NCBI RefSeq assembly: GCF_014641075.1
Contig: NZ_BMHP01000001.1
Coordinates: 124,001 to 188,000, forward strand
Direction: 5' to 3'
From: Paenibacillus nasutitermitis
GTDB lineage: Bacteria; Bacillota; Bacilli; Paenibacillales; Paenibacillaceae
DNA length: 64,000 nt
Shown here: in pieces, positions 26,487 through 33,955 of the stretch
How the letters are laid out: each line of letters starts with the position of its first letter
How positions within the stretch are numbered: position 1 is the stretch's first letter
Program-made: the position numbers and the translations under genes
The notes under the pieces: generated by a model
What the model was told of the DNA's origin: nothing
Databases searched by the model: none
The model's input: only the letters and a program-made list of their open reading frames with translations

Positions 26487-26957
26487 GTCGCTGAATTAAG
26501 ATGTTCTGCTGGTCACTAGCGTTGCATTAATGCTCTCTGAATCTTCATAACTTTCTGTCTCATCTGGATTTGAGCGCAAAAAAATCCTTTACAGTAGATA
26601 GGAGAGGTAGACCTGTCCATAATCCATGAAAAGGATATTATCACGGACAAAACCGTGGCAGCTATATTTATACAACTTCGACGCGGAAAGTTTGCCAGAA
26701 TCTACGCCGTACGAAACCCGGATAAGCTGACCCGGGTTTAGGTAGTTTGTTAAATAAATTTCCATAATGAAAAAACCGGGAAACGAGGACAAAGGCTTTC
26801 CAAGTCTCCTATTAAGGATAGAATGACGATAAATGAGACGACGTTCCTGCAGCTTCCCTTGATTCTTATGATTGGCAAACCAATTGAAAGATTGGGACGC
26901 AAAAGCCACAGGTCTAAAACGAGTGATATGACAGCTGGGCTGCCGAATTAGGAGGTG

Positions 26958-26989
26958 AAATCCAGTCCTTATTTCGGGCTGGATTTTTC
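26958..26989 (+). terminator. Rho-independent terminator, orphan
   Basis: AAATCCAGTCC pairs with GGGCTGGATTT (11 bp, one G-U), loop of 7 nt, then TTTTTCTTTG. No intact gene ends just upstream; it may be the leftover terminator of a lost gene. Confidence 0.65.
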
Positions 26990-27057
26990 TTTGATTTTAT
27001 ACATCTGAGGAAATGTATCATTAAAAAGGAAATAAATGTAAATTGATTGTAGGTCAG

Positions 27058-27195
27058 AGAGACCCGCTGGAAATGAAGATTCGTTCTCTACTCAAAGAAC
27101 TTGGGGAAAATCCCGATCGCGAAGGCTTGTAAAAGGAAGTGTTCGGAACCCATTTGTGCATGTGCGCGAGTGGGGTCAAGAAGCAAGCGCAGCTA
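27058..27195 (+). pseudogene. folE: GTP cyclohydrolase I (folE) remnant
   Basis: Two short pieces of a FolE-like protein lie next to each other. First, KIRSLLKELGENPDREGL followed by a TAA matches the N-terminal helix region of GTP cyclohydrolase I (typically ending GEDPxREGL). Ten bases later another frame reads VFGTHLCMCASGVKKQ, matching the C-terminal zinc/active-site region normally written as HLCMxMRGVKK. The roughly 120 residues between them are deleted. The identification rests on these two motifs only. The rest of 26.99-27.49 kb shows no gene I can support. Confidence 0.6.
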
Positions 27196-27505
27196 TGGTA
27201 GCCTCCGTCATTTATATGCCTGTGGACGTGTCTAAAGCTTCCAAAGCTCATCCATAGCCACTTGCGCATTACCGTAAATACATATTTCACCCTTTATCTA
27301 AAGACTCAACGCACAAAAGGGCAGAAATTCCTTTCTCTTCACATTGGGATTCCATGTCTTTTTATTTTTGTCAACTTGCCCTGTAACCGGGAAGGCTCCG
27401 ATCACTTTTTGTTAATTATTAGAAGCTTCAGGCTATCAAAAAGCGTCAATAATCATAAGATATTGTCAGTCATAGCTCTACAATAACCCTCTGGAGGTAA
27501 GAAAC

Positions 27506-28153
27506 ATGACCAAAAAAAACAAACTGACGGCTATTGTGGCCCTGGTTGCCTTGATCCTCATCACAACAATTGCTTTTGCTGTTTCAAATCGTTCAAAAAC
27601 CAGCAGCACCGATGAATCCATTGAGACTGCAAGCAGTAGTTCATCAAAGGAAAAAACAAACGCTGATACTGTTGCTGAAGTTGGCGGCATGGCTATTAAT
27701 CATGAACATTTCATCATTTTTAAAGCTAATTTCTTGCTGCTTAACGCTGTTCAAAAGAATGATCCTATTCCCAGTGATCGGGAGCTCCTGAATCAACTAA
27801 TTATGGAAGGATTGGTCGTAGAACAAGCAACACAACAAGGAATTACTGCAACCGGTGAAGAGATAAACGAAGTTATTCAATATGAAAGAAAGACATTTGA
27901 GACCTTCAAACCAACGAATAAGGACCAGGAAGCGGCGCTTGAATTCATGAAAAATAGAATCAAAATATCGGGACATCCGGAGGATGAATTCTGGGAAAGT
28001 GATATCATCAAAGAAGCAACAAGAAGGTCGGTTCTGAGCGGCAAATACATGAGTGAATCCATCGCTAATGGAACCTTTAAAGATGTTGATGGATTTATGG
28101 CTTACCAACAGAAACAGTTTGATGGTGTAAAAGATCAAATTATTTATAAATAA
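27506..28153 (+). CDS. SurA N-terminal-like exported/membrane-anchored protein
   Basis: A 215-residue protein with an N-terminal membrane segment or uncleaved signal (KKNK then LTAIVALVALILITTIAFAV), a serine-rich linker (about 32-50), and a helical domain that resembles the SurA/PrsA N-terminal chaperone domain (VAEVGGMAINHEHFIIFKANF, LLNQLIMEGLVVEQATQQGI, GEEINEVIQ). No peptidyl-prolyl isomerase domain follows, so it is shorter than PrsA-type foldases. It acts outside the membrane if the anchor is read correctly. A good GGAGG stands 8 nt before ATG 27506. No operon partner is obvious, since both sides are degraded sequence. Confidence 0.78.
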   Translation: MTKKNKLTAIVALVALILITTIAFAVSNRSKTSSTDESIETASSSSSKEKTNADTVAEVGGMAINHEHFIIFKANFLLLNAVQKNDPIPSDRELLNQLIMEGLVVEQATQQGITATGEEINEVIQYERKTFETFKPTNKDQEAALEFMKNRIKISGHPEDEFWESDIIKEATRRSVLSGKYMSESIANGTFKDVDGFMAYQQKQFDGVKDQIIYK

Positions 28154-28229
28154 TGACGGAACAAACGACCTGAGACAAAATTGTACCTTGTACCGGTTGT
28201 AAGATGCACTATACCAATTTAAACAAAAG

Positions 28230-28441
28230 TTGTTCAATTCACATTCGAATTCCTTGGAGACCGTTGAGATGGGGAGCTGGAGTTGATCCGAGGCGACAAT
28301 CCCTTGCCGTGCAAGAATCCATTTTAAAGGGGCTGGACTCGATTCTTGAAACAGTGTACGAATGAGTGGAGATAACCGCTCAAAGACATGCTTAGCAGTG
28401 TAATGTGTAGCAATATACGCCGGTGGAAGCGCAAGATTCAC
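28230..28441 (-). pseudogene. Dihydrodipicolinate synthase (dapA)-type C-terminal remnant
   Basis: On the minus strand the segment AKHVFERLSPLIRTLFQESSP followed by APLKWILARQGIVASDQLQLPI reads like the last 60 residues of DapA-family aldolases, where a helix with LPL(I/F)xALFxExNPxPVK precedes a Gxxxx-LRLPL end. The catalytic part of the protein is absent. Sequence between here and the methyltransferase gene (about 28.45-28.96 kb) holds no further gene I can support. Confidence 0.5.
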
Positions 28442-28968
28442 TTGGAATCACAGATTCCGCTTCGATGCCAGGGGATCCGGAAGACGCGGCTTCCGTAAGA
28501 GGCGAAAAATTGCTTGGAATAGACGTTTTCACCGTTCTAAGGGTTTCTAATACCCGTTAGGCGTCCGCCCCATCTTTATGAACGCAGAATCGGCTTCTAT
28601 AATAGAGGAGAGTAGGTTATCACCGAGGACAGATCAACCTGGCAATTCGAATCGAATCGGCAGGAGGGTTGACCTCCATGAGTTGATGTGGAAATCCAAT
28701 AAGTGTAACCATAATTTACCGATGGATCCACTTTTTACAAAGAGATGGTCTAGGTAAGAACTTTTTGCGCATTTACCGGCCCCACATATTTCTTTATCTT
28801 CAACTAAGTTCCATAAGAATTTCATCTGGTATATTCTAATTACGGTCAGATTCTAAGAATACGTGAGCATTTAAGAGCAAAACGTTTCTCCATAGAGGGA
28901 GGATAGTGGAATATACCATCTTGGGATCAATAAAATATAATGATCGTATCATTTCTGGGGGTGAGTGA

Positions 28969-29760
28969 ATGGATCAACTCAAAAAACGGCAGGGAAACTA
29001 CGGCATCGACGCACCTATCGTCGTACGAAACCTTTCGCTGATAGGTGTCGGATTTCTTCTACTTGGCGTCACTGCTATTTTTATTTTTCCGAGACAGCTG
29101 CAATGGCTGGGCATAGCGATTGGAGTCGTTTGCGTGATTTCCTTTCTGGTCGTTGCAGCCGAGGCATTGTACATGATATGGAGCAGCAAAATAGGAAAGC
29201 TTCGCGAGAGGGAGAGGTTACTTGATCTTGTTATGCTTCGCGGCGACGAGAAGGTCCTGGATATCGGATGTGGGCGGGGGCTTGTGCTGAACGCGGCTGC
29301 CCATAAATTAACCACGGGAAAAGCAGTCGGCATCGATATTTGGAACAAACAGGACCAGTCGGGGAATGACCCTGACGCGACGCGTAGAAACTCCCTTATC
29401 GAAGGAGTGGCCGAACGGGTGGAGATCGTGAACGGCGATGCGAGGAGCATGCCGTTTGCGGATAACGAATTCGATGTCGTTGTTTCCAGTTTGGCCATTC
29501 ATAACATTCCTAGTTCCGAGGAGCGGTACCGGGCTTTAAGCGAGATAATGCGCGTGTTGAAGACCGGCGGCCGCTTCGCCGTTCTTGATTTCCAGTTCAT
29601 ACGAGAGTATGGGCAAGTTTTCGAACGGCTCGGTGCTGTCCATGTGCGAATCGTCGGGCAGCACTGGCTGATTTTTCCTCCCGTTAGGATCGTAACGGGA
29701 TGGAAAATGCCTCCATTAAGCTCCCTCGAAATGATTCAGTATCCTCACTCGGACTCATGA
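28969..29760 (+). CDS. Membrane-associated class I SAM methyltransferase
   Basis: A 263-residue protein with two predicted membrane helices at the N-terminus (about 23-42 and 48-68) and a class I methyltransferase domain from about 80. Motif I is VLDIGCGRGLVLNAA, the acidic motif II is VGIDIWNK, and VNGDARSMPFADNEFDVVVSSLAIHNI is the post-motif region; RVLKTGGRFAVLDF is motif III. The combination resembles bacterial methyltransferases annotated near lipid or small-molecule resistance functions, but the substrate is unknown. Ribosome site GGGGGTG precedes ATG 28969. It is flanked by remnants and stands alone. Confidence 0.85.
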   Translation: MDQLKKRQGNYGIDAPIVVRNLSLIGVGFLLLGVTAIFIFPRQLQWLGIAIGVVCVISFLVVAAEALYMIWSSKIGKLRERERLLDLVMLRGDEKVLDIGCGRGLVLNAAAHKLTTGKAVGIDIWNKQDQSGNDPDATRRNSLIEGVAERVEIVNGDARSMPFADNEFDVVVSSLAIHNIPSSEERYRALSEIMRVLKTGGRFAVLDFQFIREYGQVFERLGAVHVRIVGQHWLIFPPVRIVTGWKMPPLSSLEMIQYPHSDS

Positions 29761-30019
29761 ATTCGCAGGATTTCATCCTTTAGTTAAAGTGTGGAAGAGG
29801 ATGATGAAGAAGGCAGTGGCTGGGGATGGAAAATTGGGGCGTGCGGAAATACAAGGTGAATAGGAATCACCCCTATTGTTCCATAATTCGCACGTCTCCA
29901 CTTCGCCCTAGCGATTCATGCTCCCATGTCTCAACGGGTCATAGCCCTTTTGCGTAACATCTCCCGATACTCTGTTCATCTTGTTATCCTGCGAATGCAT
30001 GAGCCGATGAGGATTGATG

Positions 30020-30739
30020 TTATGCAGCTTGCGGGAATACCTTGATAGGTTCGTAAGCGAGACTGCTTTTAGCCAAAGCGACTAGCATTCGCGCTACCTT
30101 ACCGATTAATTTCATAATGGATTTCATTTTTTTCATTTTCTTTTCCTCAACATTGTAACAATGTAACGCTCGAATTTCTGGATTTGTTATGACCATACTC
30201 ATCGTCATGAGATAAAGAAAATGTCGCAAACGTGACCTTCCTCGTTTGCTGAGCACCATCTTTCCTCGCCATTTTCCAGAGCTGGCTTCAGCTAGATTTA
30301 ACCCAGCATGACGAAGTAAAGCATTTCCGTGTGTATATCCACTTCGATCACCAGCCTCACCGAGTACACCAGCTAGATTCGTAACATAGATACCTCGTAT
30401 TTCAAGAAGCTTTTGTGCATAAGGAACACGTTCAAGAATGAGGTGGAGCTCATGCTCAATTTGTTTAAGCTGGCGCTGGGCCAGGTCATATTCTTCGAGC
30501 AACTGCCCAAGATGGAGCTTGTATGCGTGGAGTGCCTGAGTGGCACACACACTGGATTTAGCAAGTGAAAGGAGTAACTCAGCACGTTTAACTCCAGCAT
30601 GACGCTCCAGAGCAATCCCACGAAAGCTGACAGCGCGTGCTACATGGACTTCTTGGGCGATATCTACGCCTACAACCAAGTGGTTAACGGTAATATTTTC
30701 AATGAGTTGATTTTGCTTATCTTGTGCCTTAAACTTCAT
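30020..30739 (-). pseudogene. IS110-family transposase with internal deletion
   Basis: The start ATG 30739 follows AGGAGG at the right spacing, and the first 40 codons (VNHLVVGVDIAQEVHVARAVSF) are a normal IS110-family N-terminus with the first Asp of the DEDD site. The reading frame then passes directly to the linker coiled coil (LEEYDLAQRQLKQIEHELHLIL) and the complete C-terminal Tnp domain (IRGIYVTNLAGVLGEAGD, HAGLNLAEASSGKWRG, LSKRGRSRLRHFLYLM). At 239 residues it lacks roughly 150-180 residues, including the rest of the RuvC-like domain, so it cannot transpose on its own. Non-coding ends of such elements can encode a guide (bridge) RNA; I could not delimit them here. Confidence 0.8.
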
Positions 30740-30956
30740 AGTAGAGCGACCTCCTGATGGGCTTTTTGAGGCTATTACCTCGTGCGTAACCCCATCATAC
30801 CGAGGCGCTCCTTTTTGTTTAAACGCCAAATTACTCGTTTTACAGGAATTCTAACGGATAACGAAAGCACAAAAGCAGGCTGCCGATTGGCGGCCTGTTC
30901 CCACTACGCAGAGACGCGTGGCAAGCCGATCCGAAAAAAATTATTGCTTCGAGGGG

Positions 30957-30987
30957 TTGACCTGGAGTCGCCTCCAGCATGTAGAAT
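30957..30987 (+). promoter_or_regulatory. MerR-type promoter with 19-bp spacer and internal dyad
   Basis: TTGACC (-35, 30957-30962) and TAGAAT (-10, 30982-30987) are separated by 19 bp, the overlong spacing that MerR-family activators correct. Inside is the dyad CTGGAG-TCGC-CTCCAG (30962-30977). It lies 24 bp before the start of the MerR gene, so autoregulation of the MerR/oxidoreductase pair is likely. Confidence 0.75.
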
Positions 30988-31011
30988 GCGAAATGAAAGG
31001 AGGTGCGCTCG

Positions 31012-31407
31012 TTGTACACGATCGGTCAAGTCGTAGATATGACGGGGTTTGGACACGATACGCTCAGGTATTACGAGAAAATCGAGCTGCTTAAGCCGCA
31101 GCGTAAAAAGCCGGGTGGCGCGCGTGTGTTTAGCGACGACGATCTCCAATTGCTGTCCGGAGTGAAATGTTTGAAACGGCTGGGATTGTCTTTGGAAGAA
31201 ATCAAGACGTTTACGAGCACGAAACGATGTGTGACCGAACACTCGTCAATGCATGACGGAGACGAAGCTGTTCTACGGGATCGAATCGTCCTGCTGACGG
31301 ACAACTTGGTCCGGATGGAGACGCAGCGCCGCGAACTCGACGAGCTGATCGATCAGACGAAAAACAACATTCGCCTGTACAACGAACTGTTGGACGGGAC
31401 GCCGTAA
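31012..31407 (+). CDS. MerR family transcriptional regulator
   Basis: A 131-residue regulator. TTG 31012 is the start: it gives the canonical MYTIGQVVDMTGF opening and stands 8 nt after GGAGG, whereas the in-frame GTG at 31003 overlaps the ribosome site. The winged helix (DTLRYYEKIELLKPQRK, RVFSDDDLQLL, LKRLGLSLEEIKTF) is followed by a long dimerisation helix to the C-terminus. One cysteine in TKRCVTEHS could matter for sensing but no metal-binding cluster is visible. The next gene, 58 nt downstream, encodes an NADP-oxidoreductase-like protein, so the pair may answer to redox or electrophile stress; this is inferred from the family. Confidence 0.93.
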   Translation: MYTIGQVVDMTGFGHDTLRYYEKIELLKPQRKKPGGARVFSDDDLQLLSGVKCLKRLGLSLEEIKTFTSTKRCVTEHSSMHDGDEAVLRDRIVLLTDNLVRMETQRRELDELIDQTKNNIRLYNELLDGTP

Positions 31408-31465
31408 AGGTTTCGAAAGTTCCGGCGTTCGAGCCTCCAAGAACCTATGCAGAGGAGATGCGAGC

Positions 31466-32083
31466 ATGAACATTGCTATTATCGGGTCGGGAAACATCGG
31501 CGGAACATTGGGGAAAGCATGGGCGGCGAAAGGTCACCTGGTGACGTTCGGTTCGCGGGATCCGCAAAGCGAACGGATGCGTGCGCTGCTTGAATCGATC
31601 GGCCCGAACGCCGCGGCGGCGTCCGTCAAGGAGGCGACCGCTTTCGGCGAAGTAGTCATATTGGCTGTTCCCGGCACGGAAATCGAGCGTGTGCTGGAGG
31701 AGGCGGGAGACCTGCGGCGGAAAATCGTTGTCAATGCGACGATTTTGTTCGACGGGCGGTCGGCGGACGCGGAGGTGCGGAGGCTCGCGAACGGCGCACG
31801 CGTCGTCCGGGCGTTCCATACGTCGACGTGGGAGGCGCTTGCGAACCCGCGGTTCGGCATGGCGAACGCAACGCTCTTCATAAACGGTGAGGACGAAGAA
31901 GCCAAGCAAACCGTCTTCCTGCTGGGCGCAGAAGCCGGATTTGACATGGTGGACACGGGTGGTGCGGAAGCAATGGCCGAGATCGAGAAGGCGCTCTTCT
32001 CGTTCTGGACCGCGCTCTCGCCGCGGTTCGGCCGCGACTACGCGATCCGAGTGCTACGAAGGGAAGAAGCGCAGTCGTCTTAA
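31466..32083 (+). CDS. NADP-oxidoreductase (F420-dependent-like) Rossmann protein
   Basis: A 205-residue protein with the dinucleotide-binding start IAIIGSGNIGGTLGKAWAAKGH and the following GSRDPQSE, where the S-R-D is typical of NADP-binding F420_oxidored-type proteins. VVILAVPG and VVRAFHTSTWE are also family signatures. It has the short two-part build of this group and no extra domain. F420 itself is unlikely in this organism, so an NADPH-dependent reductase of unknown substrate is more probable. AGAGGAG precedes ATG 31466. It forms a unit with the upstream MerR gene. Confidence 0.85.
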   Translation: MNIAIIGSGNIGGTLGKAWAAKGHLVTFGSRDPQSERMRALLESIGPNAAAASVKEATAFGEVVILAVPGTEIERVLEEAGDLRRKIVVNATILFDGRSADAEVRRLANGARVVRAFHTSTWEALANPRFGMANATLFINGEDEEAKQTVFLLGAEAGFDMVDTGGAEAMAEIEKALFSFWTALSPRFGRDYAIRVLRREEAQSS

Positions 32084-32114
32084 ACCAGGGCCGTGCGGCA
32101 AAGGGGACCGCCGC

Positions 32115-32372
32115 GATCGTCCGGTTGTAGAAGATGAAAATGGAAATATCCTATTAGTAAAAGCCCATGACGATGGTTGGGTGTATCCTGGTGGGATAAC
32201 TGAAATTGGAGAAGACCTGATTGATGGCGTGAATCGTGAAATCTAAGAGGAAAGTGGAATAGACGCCACTGTCAGCCATTTAATGTCATTGCGACAACGT
32301 CTGAATGTAATATCAAGCTTCAAAGGCGTGTTTAAATGTACGAGGGCTTGTGTTAAAAAAAACTTTGCTAAC
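32115..32372 (+). pseudogene. Nudix hydrolase remnant with stop inside the Nudix box
   Basis: One frame reads DENGNILLVKAHDDGWVYPGG, then ITEIGEDLIDGVNREI, stop, EESGIDATVSHLMSLRQR. This is a Nudix box (G-x5-E-x7-REUxEExGU) in which the codon between REI and EE is TAA (32243-32245). The protein lacks a start and most of its C-terminus (it trails off at about 32372 into a repeated hairpin). A one-base change from a lysine or glutamine codon would explain the stop. Confidence 0.7.
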
Positions 32373-32380
32373 GTTACATG

Positions 32381-32435
32381 ATAGTTGAACGCAAAATGGA
32401 GCAGTTCGCCGGAGGCAGCAGCTCCATTTTGCGTT
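32381..32435. repeat. Hairpin repeat element, copy A
   Basis: Starts ATAGTTGAACGCAA like copy B at 24757 and contains a perfect 15-bp stem AACGCAAAATGGAGC / GCTCCATTTTGCGTT (32388-32402 with 32421-32435) around an 18-nt loop. Both copies directly follow broken genes. The remaining 160 bp up to the CapA start shows nothing further. Confidence 0.6.
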
Positions 32436-32599
32436 ACGAATGGGCAGGTTAACGCAACATTCGTATCTGCCGGTGAACGGCATCCTGGGACAACGTGATG
32501 GAAGTAGTGAGTCTCTTTTTTGTTTCCGAATCGGTCCGCCGCCACTAAGGATTGCATAAAGTAGCATATCGGAATGCAGCCCAATCAATGGAGGATGAG

Positions 32600-33706
32600 A
32601 TGTCGAAGGAAATTGTAATTGTGGCGGTCGGCGATCTGTTGATGAAGCCGTTGCTCATCCAATTGCTTCGTTCCGGCGGACAATCAGTGGGCACGAACGA
32701 TCAAGGAGAGACCACCTATACGTTCAAGCGGATGTTCGAACCGGTTACCCGTTATTTGCAAGATGCGCATTTGACGATAGGTAATCTGGAAACTACCTTC
32801 GCAGGCGGTCCGGATGTCAGCTTCTATAAGGCGAGACGCAATCCAAAGAACGGCAATCCGGTGTTCAAAAGCCCGGACGCTTTCGCGCCGGCGCTGTCGG
32901 CGGCTGGCTTCGACGTGATTGCGACGGCCAACAACCATTGTGCGGATTACGGCGTTCGCGGACTCAAACGGACGCTAGATGTGCTCGACAAGAACGGCCT
33001 CGATCACGTCGGAACGTACCGGACTGCACAGGAATCGCGGGCGCTCTGTGTGCGGAATGTCGAAGGAGTCCGTATCGGCATCCTGTCGTATACGCGGGAT
33101 ACGAACGGCATGCCCGTACCGAAAGGACAGCCAGCAGGTGTCAAAAAGCTCGTACGCGCGAGGATAAAGAACGATCTGAAACGGCTGCGAACAGCCGCGG
33201 ATTTTATTATCGTGTGCATGCATTGCGGACTCGAGTACGAGCAAAGCCCGGTCGCCCACCAGAAGGAGTGGGTCCGCTTCCTGTTCCGGAACGGCGCGGA
33301 CGTGGTGCTGGGGTCGCATCCGCATGTCCTTCAGCCGGCGATGACACGAACCATGAAGGACATCACAGGACGAACAAGAAAACGGTTCGCCATCTACTCT
33401 CTTGGCAACTTTATCTCCACCCGACTTCACGGCAAGGATGCGGCTCTGACCGGCATCATCCTTAGACTTAAGCTTCGCAAAAATCCCGGCGGCCCCGTCC
33501 AACTCGTCGGCGTCGAGGGCGTGCCGACCTGGGTTAGCATCATGAAGAATTGCAAACCCGCGATGTGCCGCATCGTGCCGCTGCATGAAGCGATTAAAAA
33601 ACGGGACGAATTCCCCGCGGAACAGTTGGTGCGGATGAAACGCGCCTATCAAGGCACGCTGCGCATGTACAGGGGGGTACTACAATTTCCGGATGACAAG
33701 CCTTAA
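32600..33706 (+). CDS. CapA family (poly-gamma-glutamate synthesis-like) metallophosphoesterase protein
   Basis: A 368-residue protein of the CapA/PgsA family, built on a calcineurin-like metallophosphoesterase fold. Visible motifs are VAVGDLLM at the N-terminus, TIGNLETTF, ATANNHCADYG, CMHCGLEYEQSP and VLGSHPHVLQP, which carry the Asp, Asn and His metal ligands of the family. ATG 32600 follows GGAGG; a longer frame from 32552 has no ribosome site. No signal peptide or membrane anchor is visible, unlike most capsule-synthesis CapA proteins, so a cytosolic role is possible. No capsule genes are adjacent. A terminator at 33836 closes this single-gene unit. Confidence 0.87.
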   Translation: MSKEIVIVAVGDLLMKPLLIQLLRSGGQSVGTNDQGETTYTFKRMFEPVTRYLQDAHLTIGNLETTFAGGPDVSFYKARRNPKNGNPVFKSPDAFAPALSAAGFDVIATANNHCADYGVRGLKRTLDVLDKNGLDHVGTYRTAQESRALCVRNVEGVRIGILSYTRDTNGMPVPKGQPAGVKKLVRARIKNDLKRLRTAADFIIVCMHCGLEYEQSPVAHQKEWVRFLFRNGADVVLGSHPHVLQPAMTRTMKDITGRTRKRFAIYSLGNFISTRLHGKDAALTGIILRLKLRKNPGGPVQLVGVEGVPTWVSIMKNCKPAMCRIVPLHEAIKKRDEFPAEQLVRMKRAYQGTLRMYRGVLQFPDDKP

Positions 33707-33835
33707 TTTCCGCCGTCCTGGCACGTGATCGCCATGTATCGAATTATATTAAGCAACTGAAAACAAGACGCGTCAAACTGAGAATCTCTAATATCATTGA
33801 TTATAATTTAGAGGAAATTGATGCTGATCACAACT

Positions 33836-33863
33836 CTCGTCCCATCGGGATGAGGTTTTTTTT
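33836..33863 (+). terminator. Rho-independent terminator after the CapA-like gene
   Basis: CTCGTCCC / GGGATGAG (8 bp with one G-U), 3-nt loop, followed by GTTTTTTTT. Confidence 0.85.
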
Positions 33864-33955
33864 GTTTGTCAAAAAAGTCTTAAGGGCAAATATTTTTATT
33901 GGCGGAGCTTGGCCTTATGCGACCGCCGATGGAGGACGGTGGCGGGTTTCCAGAT

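Noticed and set aside
26589..26909. Minus-strand frame of 106 codons
   Set aside because: Composition is protein-like in places, but there is no good start and no recognised family, so it is left as unassigned sequence.
28450..28545. Short plus-strand segment reading like an enzyme fragment (TDSASMPGDPEDAASVRGEKLLG)
   Set aside because: Too short to name; resemblance to creatininase-like proteins was a passing impression only.
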